The position numbers and the translations under genes were made by a program. From positions 1,635,001 through 1,699,000 of the forward strand of contig BJKQ01000006.1 in NCBI GenBank assembly GCA_006538405.1: a stretch of DNA of 64,000 nucleotides. The letters run 5' to 3'. The stretch is from Hansfordia pulvinata. Its lineage: Eukaryota; Ascomycota; Sordariomycetes; Xylariales. Position 1 is the stretch's first letter; every line of letters begins with the position of its first letter. Positions 22,436-33,089 of the stretch are shown here, in pieces. Under the pieces are notes generated by a model, which saw only the letters and a program-made list of their open reading frames with translations, was not told where the DNA came from and searched no databases.

Positions 22436-23420
22436 GCTGGTCGATATGTCTCTACTTTCCCGAGTATCTTGGGTGAGTGATCTGGAGTGTCGACGGAGGC
22501 TCGTGGCGGAAGCGAGAGTAGATGGCTCGAGGGTGCTGCTCGTCCTGCCTAGGTAGTTGTGTGAGCAAGCCGGCTTCTTGCGGGCTGCTAGAAATATAAG
22601 TCAAGTCGTTGCTTCACGGGGAATGGATAGGTGGTGCACAAGAAGACTGTGAGCCAGCCAGGACACACAAATCGCCGGGCGGCTCTCCCTTAAATAACAC
22701 CCCGCCGCACAAATCCATGTCACCGAGCACGCGCCGGCACGAAGACGGCACTTCACGGGGAGGCCTATCGGGTATACGAGTAGGTAGACAAGCTTACCTT
22801 AGGGTTGGCGTGGTGGCCATCTCTGGAAAGCGTCCTCGACGATACGTCAGCCTGCAGGTCTCACATGCAAGCTACAGCACACCAGTCGCCGGCGTCCAAT
22901 GCTCGCCCCCTCCACATCCCCCCACGCCGCGCCCCTCGTGTGCCGCCACCACAGGCCAAACCTTACCATCCTTCCCCTCACCGGCGTTGGTACCTGTTCT
23001 GAAGCTGGTCTTGATTCGCCCACGGCGTGCAGGCCTCGGGTCTTCTCCTCTATTATTACTGCCGCTAACTAACAAGTAGTTGCCGGCCACGCGGTGCTGC
23101 ATGTCAAGTCGTGGCCGTATGCAAGGGCTCCTCCTCCTGGTGACATGTACCTCACAGCCTCCGGCCTGCTCTATCGTCTAAGTACCCGAATCGAAGGATG
23201 GAAGCTGGCTCAAGTCTCGTCGTCCAAATCAATCCTGTCCCAGTGCTAACTCCGACTCCCGCTTGGACACGATGACTGCGGTCTGTGCAAATGAAACGCT
23301 CAGAGCTTGCCCCCGTCCCGAGGCCGCCCCATTGACTTCCTCCGGCCAGCGAGCCGCGCTGCTCATGCCTCGCCAATCAACGTACTCACAGCCCCGATTA
23401 TGCTCGTCAACAACGCCGGC
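22436..23420. other. Intergenic between methyltransferase and PAL genes
   Basis: No gene recognised. Contains the methyltransferase promoter region (minus strand) and the PAL 3' UTR, plus a TATACGAGTAGGTAG motif near 22772. Confidence 0.55.
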
Positions 23421-25750
23421 CTATTTGTCAACCACGGCGTTGCTCGCACTGCCATGGGACAGGTCGCCGTTGGTGCCGGATCCTCCGCTCGACTCCAAGT
23501 GCTTCATCACCTCGCTCTGCAAGGATCCGTCCCGGATAGCCTCGTAGATCATAGACACCCAGGATCCAATGCTCTTCTTCGGGCGGCCGTCAATCATGTT
23601 GCCGTCCGCAGCTCCGGCTGTCGGGTGCTCAATGAGACCACGGTGCATTGGTACGCCCAGTTGCTGGCGCACGTAAAGATATACCACCTTGGTTCCCTCA
23701 CCCAGGTACTCCGCGGTGGTTGGGTTCTTGAAGAATTCCTCCCGGTGGCGTTGGTAGGACTCTAGAACAAAGGTGCTCAGGGCCTGAACCGAGTTGGCGA
23801 CCTTGCTGACCGTCATGTCATCCGCAAATTGACTTCCCAGCAGTGCCGTTGACAGTGTTTCGGACGCCTTGGCGCAACGCTCGACGGCGTCCAGGGCCGC
23901 CGCGTTGTACCAAGCTTCCTGGAAGAGCTTCCAGAACGTCGCGAAGAACTGGTCGAAACCGTCGGTCCCGGTAGTCGCAGACTTGACCAGGTCCTTGATC
24001 CCAGTCTCAACTCCGACCAGAAAAGTCCGGTGCATGGTTCTGAGGTCGACGCCCTGAAGACCCGTGTAGAGGCAGTTGGCCACAATCATGGAAAGAACCT
24101 CGACAGCCTCCATGGTTTTCCTGGCAGAAAGAAGACCGAGGGAGTTGATGGCCTGGTTGTGCATCTCGGCCGACTGCACATGGTTGCTCACCGGGTTCGC
24201 AAGGAAGCCGAGCTCAGAGGTGTAAGCAGCCGTGTTGGCGTCGATCCCCTTGAGGCAGAACGACAGACTGGGGTCGTCGGCTGCCAAGTTGGGAGGCAGG
24301 CCGTGATTGAAGTTGCAGTTGATCATCTCAGTGGTCTGGCTGAAGAGCATCTTGCCAATGTATTGCAGGGCGAGGCGAACCTTTTCGGTGGCCGAGGTGA
24401 CGGCGGCGGCCTGGAAATTGGCGCCATTGTGCACGTCGTTGTCGAATGTGTTCACGACGGGGTTATCCGAGGTTGAGTTGAGCTCGACGGCCAGTTGACG
24501 CTCTGCGCTGACGAGGTCCTCGAGTTGCGGAGACAGCCACTGGGGGGAGCTCCTCAGCGCATACCGCTCCTGGGTCAGGCCCGCCTTGAAGCGATCCTTG
24601 GTCTGCTCGAGGCCATAGATCAACTTGGAGCCCTTGACAAAGGTGCGGATGTTCTGAGCGGCCTCGATCTGGCCAGTGTGGGGCCGAACCGCCGCAATGA
24701 AGGGGTGCGCCCATTCGTCGTTGGCGTAGAGGGCCTCGGACGTCAGGGCGGTGAGGAGCTGCGACAGAATGGCCAGGTGGTGTGCTTCGTAGAGACCGAG
24801 GGTGGCGACCGCGGTGGCGGCAGCGGTTCCGTTGATCAGAGACAAGCCCTCCTTGGGGCCGAGGACGACGGGCTCAATGGAGGCTTCTTTGAGGGCCTGC
24901 TCGGCGCTTATGATGCGCGGCGCACCGTTCTTACCGCCGACACGCACGAAAATGTCGGGGTTGCCCTGGATGGTGCCCGAGACATAAGAGAGGGGCATGA
25001 GGTCGCCAGAGGCCGAGATGGAGCCGCGCAGAGGGATGATGGGAGTGATGTCGTTCTGGACGAGGCGGACCATGGTGTCGACAACGTTGCGGCTCATGGC
25101 CGAATGACCACGGATGTTGGAGTTGCAGCGAATCAGGATGGTGGCCTTGGTCCAGGCACTGGGCATGCTGTGCGACTCGAGATAGTCATGGCGGGCAGGC
25201 GAGTCGCTCTTGTCTTCGCGGGTGAGGATGGCGCTTTGGACGTGCTGCATCAGAGCTCTCTGCAGGCCATAGAGGTCCTCGGTGCGGGTGTCGGCGCTGC
25301 CACCGAAGCCGGTGTTGACGCCTGAGACATGGTTAGAGCAGGGCAGAGCGGGGCAGAGAGGCGGAAGACGCAGAGAAGGCTTAAGAGGGAAAACCGGAGG
25401 CTTACCATAGACACAGTATCCATTGGAAAGGTAGCCGCGCAGAGTCTCTACGCTGGCATCTATGCGCTCACTGATGCCATTGTCGTCTTTGATGACGAGG
25501 TTGCATCCGTGACTAGAGACGGCGAATCGGCAGACGATTAGATTTCTGCCTTTCTCGAGGTTGTGAAGACTGAGGCTTACCGGGAGAGGGCGACAAGCGA
25601 AGCAACATCGAGAGAGTCGCCGTCGATGCTGATTGAGTCGGCCTTGACGAGACTCTGTACGCGGGCCCAGGTGGCTCGGACCTGGTCGAGGTGGGGGGTG
25701 GGCCACTGCTCGCGAACGTCGTATTTTGTGGTTGCGTTGGTTGACTCCAT
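23421..25750 (-). CDS. Phenylalanine ammonia-lyase (PAL)
   Basis: Three exons on the minus strand: 25750-25581, 25512-25406 and 25321-23421; 725 aa, the usual fungal PAL length. The ATG at 25750 gives MESTNATTKYDV. Key signatures: YGVNTGFGGSADTR, RCNSNIRGHSA, the Ala-Ser-Gly triad at about 196-198 in SISASGDLMPLSY that cyclises autocatalytically to the MIO electrophile, LINGTAAA, QDRYA-like QERYALRSSPQWL, STSDNP and HNGANFQAAAV. The pocket region ALMQHVQSAI keeps the His seen in yeast PAL. It converts L-Phe (perhaps also L-Tyr) to trans-cinnamate plus ammonia, in the cytosol. Bacterial histidine ammonia-lyase is excluded by length and by the fungal C-terminal shielding domain. The neighbouring permease and methyltransferase suggest Phe use or cinnamate derivatives. 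Confidence 0.95.
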
Positions 25751-25976
25751 GGTGGCGGTCGCGGTGGGTAGGTCAAGGGCGAGGAGGTGTGCCGGACCGA
25801 GACAAGAGCGAGGGGATTCGGAAGGGCCAGAGGGCAGAGCGCAAAGCACAGAGCGCAGTCGAGAGTCGCACCTTCTTGACCAGCAGGGTTGTTCGGCGCT
25901 CAATGTTTGTCGGAATGGAATCGGACCGGGTTTGGTGGGAGTTCGCTGTTCAGGTGCAGTGTCGTGGGGAAAGACC

Positions 25977-25984
25977 TTTATATA
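25977..25984 (-). promoter_or_regulatory. Putative TATA box of the PAL gene
   Basis: Reads TATATAAA on the minus strand, about 230 bp before the PAL ATG. This leaves room for a moderately long leader. Assigned by sequence and position only. Confidence 0.4.
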
Positions 25985-27971
25985 GGTGACAGCATGGGAT
26001 GGACCTTCCGACACACCGGCGCTGCATGTGCGGTAGGTCTATTCAGTGTGGCCGGGACAGGACTGGACGGGATGATGTATTGTATGGATGTAAGTACATG
26101 AGGTATTGATATTTCGTATTTTATTTAATTCATGGGCGGTAGCGACGCCGGCCCGCCGGCAGCGGCAGGAAGGAGCGACGCATACGCAAGCCGCAGATCC
26201 ATCCCGCCAGAATTCCGGACTCCACCCCATTCCACTTTGATCAGTCAGTCAGTCAGTCCAGTCCATCTCAGCTCCGGCCAGCTTTGTTCTCTCCACTCGC
26301 CACGTTCCGTGTGTCGGTTGAGGCATCGAGTAAGAGCCTGAACATTCACTTGTCTTCGTCCACACGAATTGCGCCGTCGCACAAGTACCTCCCCGCCTAC
26401 TGCTGGCCCGGATCTACCCAGCCCTCGTCCCCTAACGCCGGCGCCGCCAGTCACGAAAACCCGCACTGCAGAGGTTCCAGCCCAGGCCGCTCTACTACCT
26501 AAGCTAGGCGCATTCACTGGTGACCGAAGGATCGCCCCTCGCGCCAGAGTGGTGGGCCGCCCCCGACGCCGGAGCAGGACGGAGCAAGACGGGGCTGCGT
26601 GCCAGGCAGTGAATGAGTAGCGCTCTCGCTCCTGGTCTCCCGCGCTGTCTCGACGAATATGTCTGTCTGACTACCTCCCTGCGGTCTGCCCTGCCCGTCA
26701 CTGGGTCCAGAAACATGGCGAATACATGCCAAGTGGGCGTTGGTCTTGCGGGAGGTCTTGACCCAAGGCAGAGGCGGTGACCGAGACTGATGGCCGAGTT
26801 ATGGCAGGATGCCTTCACTATCTGCCCACCAATAACAGTTTCGCCCATCTGTCTGCCCTGCCGAGTCGCAGTTTCGCCCATCCGTCGGAAAGGTACGCCG
26901 AAAGCCCGCTGTGCCTGGCGTGCTGGCTTAGGAATCCTGCCCTCGGCCAGGGCGTGGTCATCACCGGCTATCTCGGACGGGCAACACGGGGCCAAGGCAC
27001 GGGCGCCGTTGCAATCTGGCTCGGCTACCGACTGATTCTGCACGTGCAAACCCCTGTCCTTGCTCCTGTCCCCACCGGTGCTCTGAGTACTCGTAGTATG
27101 TCGAGGCCTTGTTCTGTTCTCGGCTCTCGTGAAGGTATCAAGGCAGGCCTGTCACCTGATCTGTCATGGCCCACCAGCGGTCTCAGACAACGACATGAGT
27201 GCAGATATCCACCCATAGCGAGGGGTCTTGGTACCAAAAGAAGCCGAATTTGGTTATGAGGGACGGGTTCTCTCGGGCCATACACAACAATGCGGTATGA
27301 TCTCGTACCAGTGTTGTGAAAAGAGATGCGGCTCGCCAAACCCTTCGCGATCAACCCCACTTGGACATGCAAAACCCTGGCCTCCTCAGGCCCCACACTA
27401 CACTACATGCGCTTGTGTGGAACTGACGGCCGTTCGCCATGATAGTCACCCACCTGCGCTGTGGTAGTAGGCCGCATCCCCAGCAAGTCAGTTCGTTGAC
27501 GACTTATGAGCAGACGGACGTCCAGGAAGAATTCTCTTGCGCCAGGTCATCGAGCCAAAGACTGAAAAGGGGGAACACAGGACATGGCTTTGGCGCCGCG
27601 GCGGGGTACGGTGAGCAACAGCCGCAATCCGAAAGCGCTTCTGACCTGACTTTGATAGATGGATCGGACGATAGTGAGACGCGGGATATGCCCCTCCATG
27701 CCCCTCATCCCATGCCCCTCCATCCGCGTCGAATCCACCACGGCGGGCCCCTAGCAGGCCCTTGCACTCGCCCACCTGGAGGCCCTTGCAGGCCTCACCG
27801 CTGCGCTGGCACCTGCCAATGTGTCAACCGGCACAAAATGCCCCATGCACTGGGCCACCCTCACCTGCCATTCTCGATCCAGTCCGAGTAGCTCCTCTGC
27901 AGATTTCAGCGCGTCGCCGTGTGCTTCCAATCCGATCGGACCACACATGGAGGTCCATTCCCACTCTCTCA

Positions 27972-27985
27972 TACGAGTACTCGTA
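27972..27985. repeat. Perfect 14-bp palindrome TACGAGTACTCGTA
   Basis: Identical on both strands. It is the clearest core of the dispersed motif family seen across intergenic DNA in this window. Confidence 0.85.
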
Positions 27986-29710
27986 GTCGTGTGCACCGGT
28001 CTTCGGACTCTCGGGCTCTTTCAGCACGCGGATACGCAAGATAAGCCCCCTGACGCACGCCGTCACGGCACTCGTGCTCTGTTGCCGAATCATCACTCGG
28101 CGATGCCGGCCGTGGAGCTCCAGCCCGGATCTAGCATCGAGCTGAAAGCCGTCTTCACGACGGCCCTCGTACAGCATGGGCCGAACATTTGCAGATCTGG
28201 CTTTCAGTGCCGGGCTGATGAGTGTGCGACGCCAAAGCTCGGTGTGACCAAATTGCAGGGAGCGTCCCCTAGCCTATCCAGCATAAGCTGGCATCGGCGA
28301 ATATTTGCCTGGGCGTGGGGATTGGGTGCCGGACCAATCGAGGGTCTCAGGGCTTCGTAGACGTCATGGAGCCTTGAATCTCGACTGATCTTTTTCCACG
28401 TTGTCGCGTCATGTGTAAGACAAGATAGCTCAGCGCGAATGTCAGCCACGCGGGAAGAATCGCCCTGTCTAGATTGAAAGCTCATGATACGCCATAATAA
28501 GGGTTTCAGAGATCGCATCCAAGCCCAAGCTGCAAAGGACTTGAGAAGTGATAGGAGAGCAGGTGATGTTGTCAATCCTTGCCGCCGGGACAGCGAGGGG
28601 CGCGGCAGAATCCGCCGCCCGACACCGCGGCCAGCTTCCCGGTCGTGAAAAGCCAAGCTGTAGAATTTCGATGGGTTCCTAGCATCACCAAACACGAGAA
28701 ACATTCGTGCCGCCACGGCAAAACTTTGAGCTTTAAGTAGATGGGTACCTAGATTACTTCATACGCGTACTCGTAGAACGTAGAACGCCGATTAGAACGC
28801 CAGCAACGTGCAGCAACGGCCCAATATCCGTGAGCCCATATTCAATGGCGACCGCTTAATGGAAGACGCCTACCTCATGGCCAATTACGGTCATCTCCAA
28901 GGCTGGGCGACGGCAAAGATTCGACATCAATGTTGCTTGAGAACTTGATCTCTCGCCTACCTCACTAGGTACCTACATGTACCTAAGGTCCCAGGTACGA
29001 GTAATTGTATCCGATGACTACCGATTTGATGGGGAAGCGACGACGGATGCCGACGCAACCAGCAATACGAGTAGAAGCGACCGCCTGCCAGATTCTCGTA
29101 CCAACCACCGCAGTCTTGATCAAAAATTCAATCAGCACGACCTGAATTACCTCTTTTCCAACCACCACTGTGTATCGTCGAGTTGCGTCCGAACTTCAGC
29201 CCACAGATCACGCCGACCCCATCCTGAAGAACTGCGGAGACTGGCCTTGCCAGGCGCACCACGCATGGTTGCCTACAATATGGCTCAGACTTGGGCTGGC
29301 AACAAGGCATCGGATTCCCCAGATACTCCCGTCGCGGCCGCGCCGACCCTACCGGACGAGCGGCGCAGACCAATCAACCATCGAAGTGGGACGACAAACC
29401 TGCCGAGTACGGGAACCCTTCTCCGCTGGGCAAGCATCAAGCAATTCCAAATGCAATCCGGGTCAACAATGGAAATCACTTAGCGTCGTCCGTCGCCCCC
29501 CTTCAATTCGGAGTGGAAAATGCCGCGCAGCCCCTGACTAGCAGCGTAATGGACGACAGTGAGGCCTGCGTGTGCAAAGGCGGGGGCGCCTATACAGCTA
29601 GGTTTCGTCCCTAACCATAAGAGCAGCCGATAGCCACGAGCCGACCTACCTTTCGTTGCCGTCTCTACATCTACTACAAGGCTAGAGCGGCTGCGCCACT
29701 CATCGCGTCG

Positions 29711-31559
29711 ATGGCGATTCGACTCGTGCCAGCCCTGCTATTGTTAGCCTGGGCGCGACTCACAAGATGCACACAGCCCGACCCGTTTCCGTTCCCAGAT
29801 TGCCACGGCTTCAAACTCGATGAAGCCACGATTGACGAAGTCCAGGGCGCTTACGAGCGGGGCGACATCACTGCGGTGCAGGTTACGACATGCTATTTGA
29901 GAAGGATTCACCAGACGAACGGATGGCTGAGGTAAATCATGTCTCTCTCGCAATCCGAACTCTTCAAAGCGTCCACGGGCATCCCTTGGCCGACTTCAGT
30001 CGATGCTGCCACTTCATGCTGACGCTCCCATAGCTCCGTGCAAGAAGTCAACCCCGATGCCCTCAGTGAAGCTGCCGAGCTTGACCGCGAGAGAGCGGCC
30101 GGCCGAGTCCGCGGACCACTGCACGGCATCCCTTTTCTCGCAAAAGACAACATCGCGGCTCAAGGTGGGATGCAAACAACAGCGGGCTCTTGGATGCTCA
30201 TGGGTTCCGTCGTGCCCAGGGACGCTTTCGTGATCAGGCAGCTGCGGGATTCTGGAGCCGTACTTCTCGGCAAGTCGGCGCTGACCGAATGGGCTCATAT
30301 GCGCAGCAGCAACATGAGCGAAGGCTTCTCAGGCCGCAACGGGCAGGTTCGCAGCCCATATAATTTTACGACGAACCCGGGTGGGAGCAGCTCTGGCAGC
30401 GCGGCCGGGCTGGCGGCTAATCAGTGCCTCTTCAGCATTGGCACCGATACAGACGGGAGCGTCATCGTGCCCGCGGAGCGCAATGCGCTTGTAGGGATCA
30501 AGCCAACCCTTGGCCTCACATCTCGATCCGGCGTCATTCCGAGTCCAGAAATCTTGACAATGTAGGCACGTTCGGCCGGAACGTCAAAGACGCTGTTCTG
30601 GCCCTGGACGCCATGTTTGGGATTGATGACAGGGACAACTTCACCCTCGCGCAAGCCGGCAGGGTGCCACGAAAAGGGGAAGGCGGCTATGCTCGTTACG
30701 TCACGAACCGCTCTGCCCTCAAAGGCGCCAGATTTGGTCTGCCATGGGCCAGCTTCTGGAGGTTGAACGCGCCGGAGCAAAATCAGGAGCTGATGAAAAC
30801 CCTTTCACTTCTCGAGCGTGCCGGCGCTGCCGTCGTCAATGGCACGGAGCTGGAACACCATGAACAGCTTGTGAACCCGACAGGCTGGGATTGGGATTGG
30901 AGGGGAAAACTTGGGTTCGCTAACGAGAGCGAATTCACCGGTGAGTGCATCTGTCTCCTGCGGCATCCCAAGCTTGTTCCGCGACTGACCTGGAACCGAC
31001 AGTGGTCAAGGTCGACTTTTATAACGATGTGAAGAAGTATCTTGACGAGGTCTCCAACTGCCAAATTCGATCCGTGGAGGACATCATCGAGTACAACCTC
31101 GACTCGGTCGGGTCGGAGGGCGGCTTGCCTGGTATTGTGCCGGGATTCCCCGCGGGGCAGGAACGTTTCTACCAGTCCGCCGCAACGAAAGGCGAGGAGG
31201 ACGAGACTTACCACGCTGCGCTGGAGTTCATGCAGTCTACATCGCGCCGCGGGATTGATTCTGCGCTGAGAAACAGTGGAAGGGCCGTGGATGCTCTGCT
31301 CGTGCCTACCGATGTCCAGCAGGCGGGCAGTGTTGCGGCGCAGGCGCAATACCCGGTCATTACTGTGCCCACCGGGGTGAACGCCACCAGAACCGGCATG
31401 CCTTTCGGGTTGATGTTGATGGGCACAGCCTGGGGTGAAAGCAGCCTGATTCGGCTGGCGAGTGCCGTCGAGGACGCATTGCGGGCCGACGGCTCGCAGC
31501 GACCTCTGCCACAGTGGAGAGACCGACAGAGAAGAGTGGTACCTGTGGTTAACGAGTAG
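29711..31559 (+). CDS. Secreted amidase-signature hydrolase (one frame break)
   Basis: Exons 29711-29931, 30034-30940 and 31003-31559. The ATG at 29711 gives a signal peptide (MAIRLVPALLLLAWARLTRC), so the product should be secreted. The amidase-signature triad is visible with family spacing: Lys111 in PFLAKDN, Ser192 in NPGGSSSGSAAG and nucleophile Ser216 in GTDTDGSVIVPAERN. The C-terminal half (PVITVPTGVN, PFGLMLMGTAWGESSLI) is also typical. At 30540/30541, in the conserved GVIP-ESRNLDNVGTFGR stretch, one base (G or C) is missing and the frame drops by -1; restoring it gives 561 codons plus stop. Expected reaction: hydrolysis of an amide, with substrate unknown. Many fungal paralogues are annotated as glutamyl-tRNA amidotransferase subunit A-like, but the signal peptide argues against that role. 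Catalytic residues all lie before the break. Confidence 0.87.
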
Positions 31560-32454
31560 ATGAGCTTGTGCGTGCTATCTTGCGGCATTTGTCTGGCGGC
31601 AGAGTCCGGTGCTGTTGTCGTATCTATCCGGCGGCAAACTTTGCCTCCTCCCGCTACCGCTATCTCGCACACCATCCACGCACATTGGTCGCATTGTTAG
31701 AGAGACCCAAACGGCCACTAACTTAGGTTCCCGATGACCCTAGACCGGGAATCCAGTGGAGAAGCTATTGATAGGTTCTTGAGCCTCTCCCTCTCACACC
31801 AAGTTAGCCTCTACCACTTGTCTCACCTGGGTACTTGACTGAAACTTATCGTTGGCCACCTGAGCTCCCGATGTGGCCAGCTTCCAGATGGGTTTTCACG
31901 AGATATGCCGACGTTCAGGCCTGACAGCACATGCAATGGTGTTATGCTGCGAGTTCATCGGGCAGACCCTGCTGGCGGTCTCGTGTGCTGTTGGCGAGTG
32001 GTCGATCTGCGGACAGGGCTTCGACTAGTTGCGGGTGTAGAGAACCGTGAGGGCGGAGACCGTGGGCTTCGGAGAACTCCCAGCACAGGCCAGGCTGTTG
32101 TCGTGACATATGCCAGAGGAGCCAGGCCTCTGAGGTCTCTGCATGGTGAAGAATGGAGACACGGCATCTGTGACGAGTTTGTCGGTGGCGGCGGCCGCTG
32201 AACGTCTGGGTGATTGGCCTTCGGGGGCGGGGGCGACCAACCCTGGCGCGTGCTGCCCGCTCTGACCAGATGCGCTTGAACAGTCAGACGTGGGAACCTC
32301 ACTGACGCCACCGGGTACGGTGTGAATCAAGAACATGCGTCAGCTCGCGGGCATATAAAGACGCCCGTTCCCAAGACCTGGTTCTCATAATACGACACAA
32401 GCAAGACCCGGATCCGAGTCCTCGCAGATCCTACCCTTGCAATCGACATTGACG
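31560..32454. other. Intergenic between amidase and small secreted protein
   Basis: No gene recognised. The right end carries a TATA-like element for the next gene. Confidence 0.55.
32354..32359 (+). promoter_or_regulatory. Putative TATA box of the six-Cys secreted protein gene
   Basis: TATAAA sits about 96 bp before the ATG at 32455, a normal distance for a strongly regulated fungal promoter with a short leader. Confidence 0.5.
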
Positions 32455-33089
32455 ATGAAGTGTTTCCTGCTCTTCTCTCTGGCCCTGGGCACAGCCCTGG
32501 CATCGTTTAAGAACGATGGTGCTGCGGGAACCGTCAAGGTAAGCCCTCCCCGTCCCCTCCCCGCTACTCTTGCTCCGCCCTCTTCTCGGGACGCCCGTCT
32601 GATAGGAGTCTACGTTTCTAGGCGAGGGCCCACAACGACATTGACCTCGTGAGGCCTGACCTGTCGGACCCCAACGAGGCCGCGGGCCGGCTGGTGTGGG
32701 ATCAGGAGAACAAGAGGCTCAGCAAGGTGGACGGCGAGGGCAGGGTGATGGCGCACGCGGAACTGAACCGCCGGGGCGCGGCGGAGATGAACTCGCTCTT
32801 TGAGCCGTCGTCGGCGCTGGCGGGCCGCGGCACGACGCCTTCGGCCCGGCGCAACAACCCGCTGCTGCTGGAGGCGCGCGGGGATACCAAGTGCCGCACG
32901 CAGGAAACCAAGGATTTCAACTGCATGAACCACGATGACTGCGAAAAGAAGACCAAAAGCTTACATATCCCTTCGGCCTGCACTTACTGCATCTTAAGGA
33001 ACGACGACGCCTTGAAGATGATCTGCTGGGACAGCATGCCCGCCAAGGCGGAGGTGGTCAAGGTCATCGATGATTGGGAGATGGTTTAA
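32455..33089 (+). CDS. Small secreted cysteine-containing protein (effector-like)
   Basis: Two exons, 32455-32538 and 32622-33089 (GTAAGC donor, TTCTAG acceptor), 183 aa. The signal peptide is MKCFLLFSLALGTALAS. The central region is charged and unremarkable (DLVRPDLSDPNEAAGRLVWD). The C-terminal about 60 residues hold six Cys, spaced C-x9-C-x5-C-x12-C-x2-C-x11-C (KCRT, FNCMNHDDC, SACTYC, MICWD), which would suit three disulfides. Size, secretion signal and six Cys match the loose class of small secreted proteins that includes effectors and self-defence peptides. I recognise no family. An upstream dibasic pair (ARR) and the Cys block at the end leave room for propeptide removal, which is not demonstrated. 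Confidence 0.78.

Larger units (their letters stand above)
25751..29710. other. 4-kb gene-free stretch between PAL and amidase
   Basis: No convincing gene. The left end is the PAL promoter and leader. The rest holds a CAGT tetranucleotide run near 26241, three copies of GAGTACTCGTA-type sequence (27085, 27972, 28766) and a TAGGTACCTACATGTACCTA cluster near 28968. Open frames such as 28204-28716 (minus) lack recognisable domains. Confidence 0.55.

Noticed and set aside
28204..28716. 170-codon minus-strand frame
   Set aside because: First codon is GTG. Reads moderately like protein towards its C-terminus, but has no recognisable domain and no supporting intron structure.
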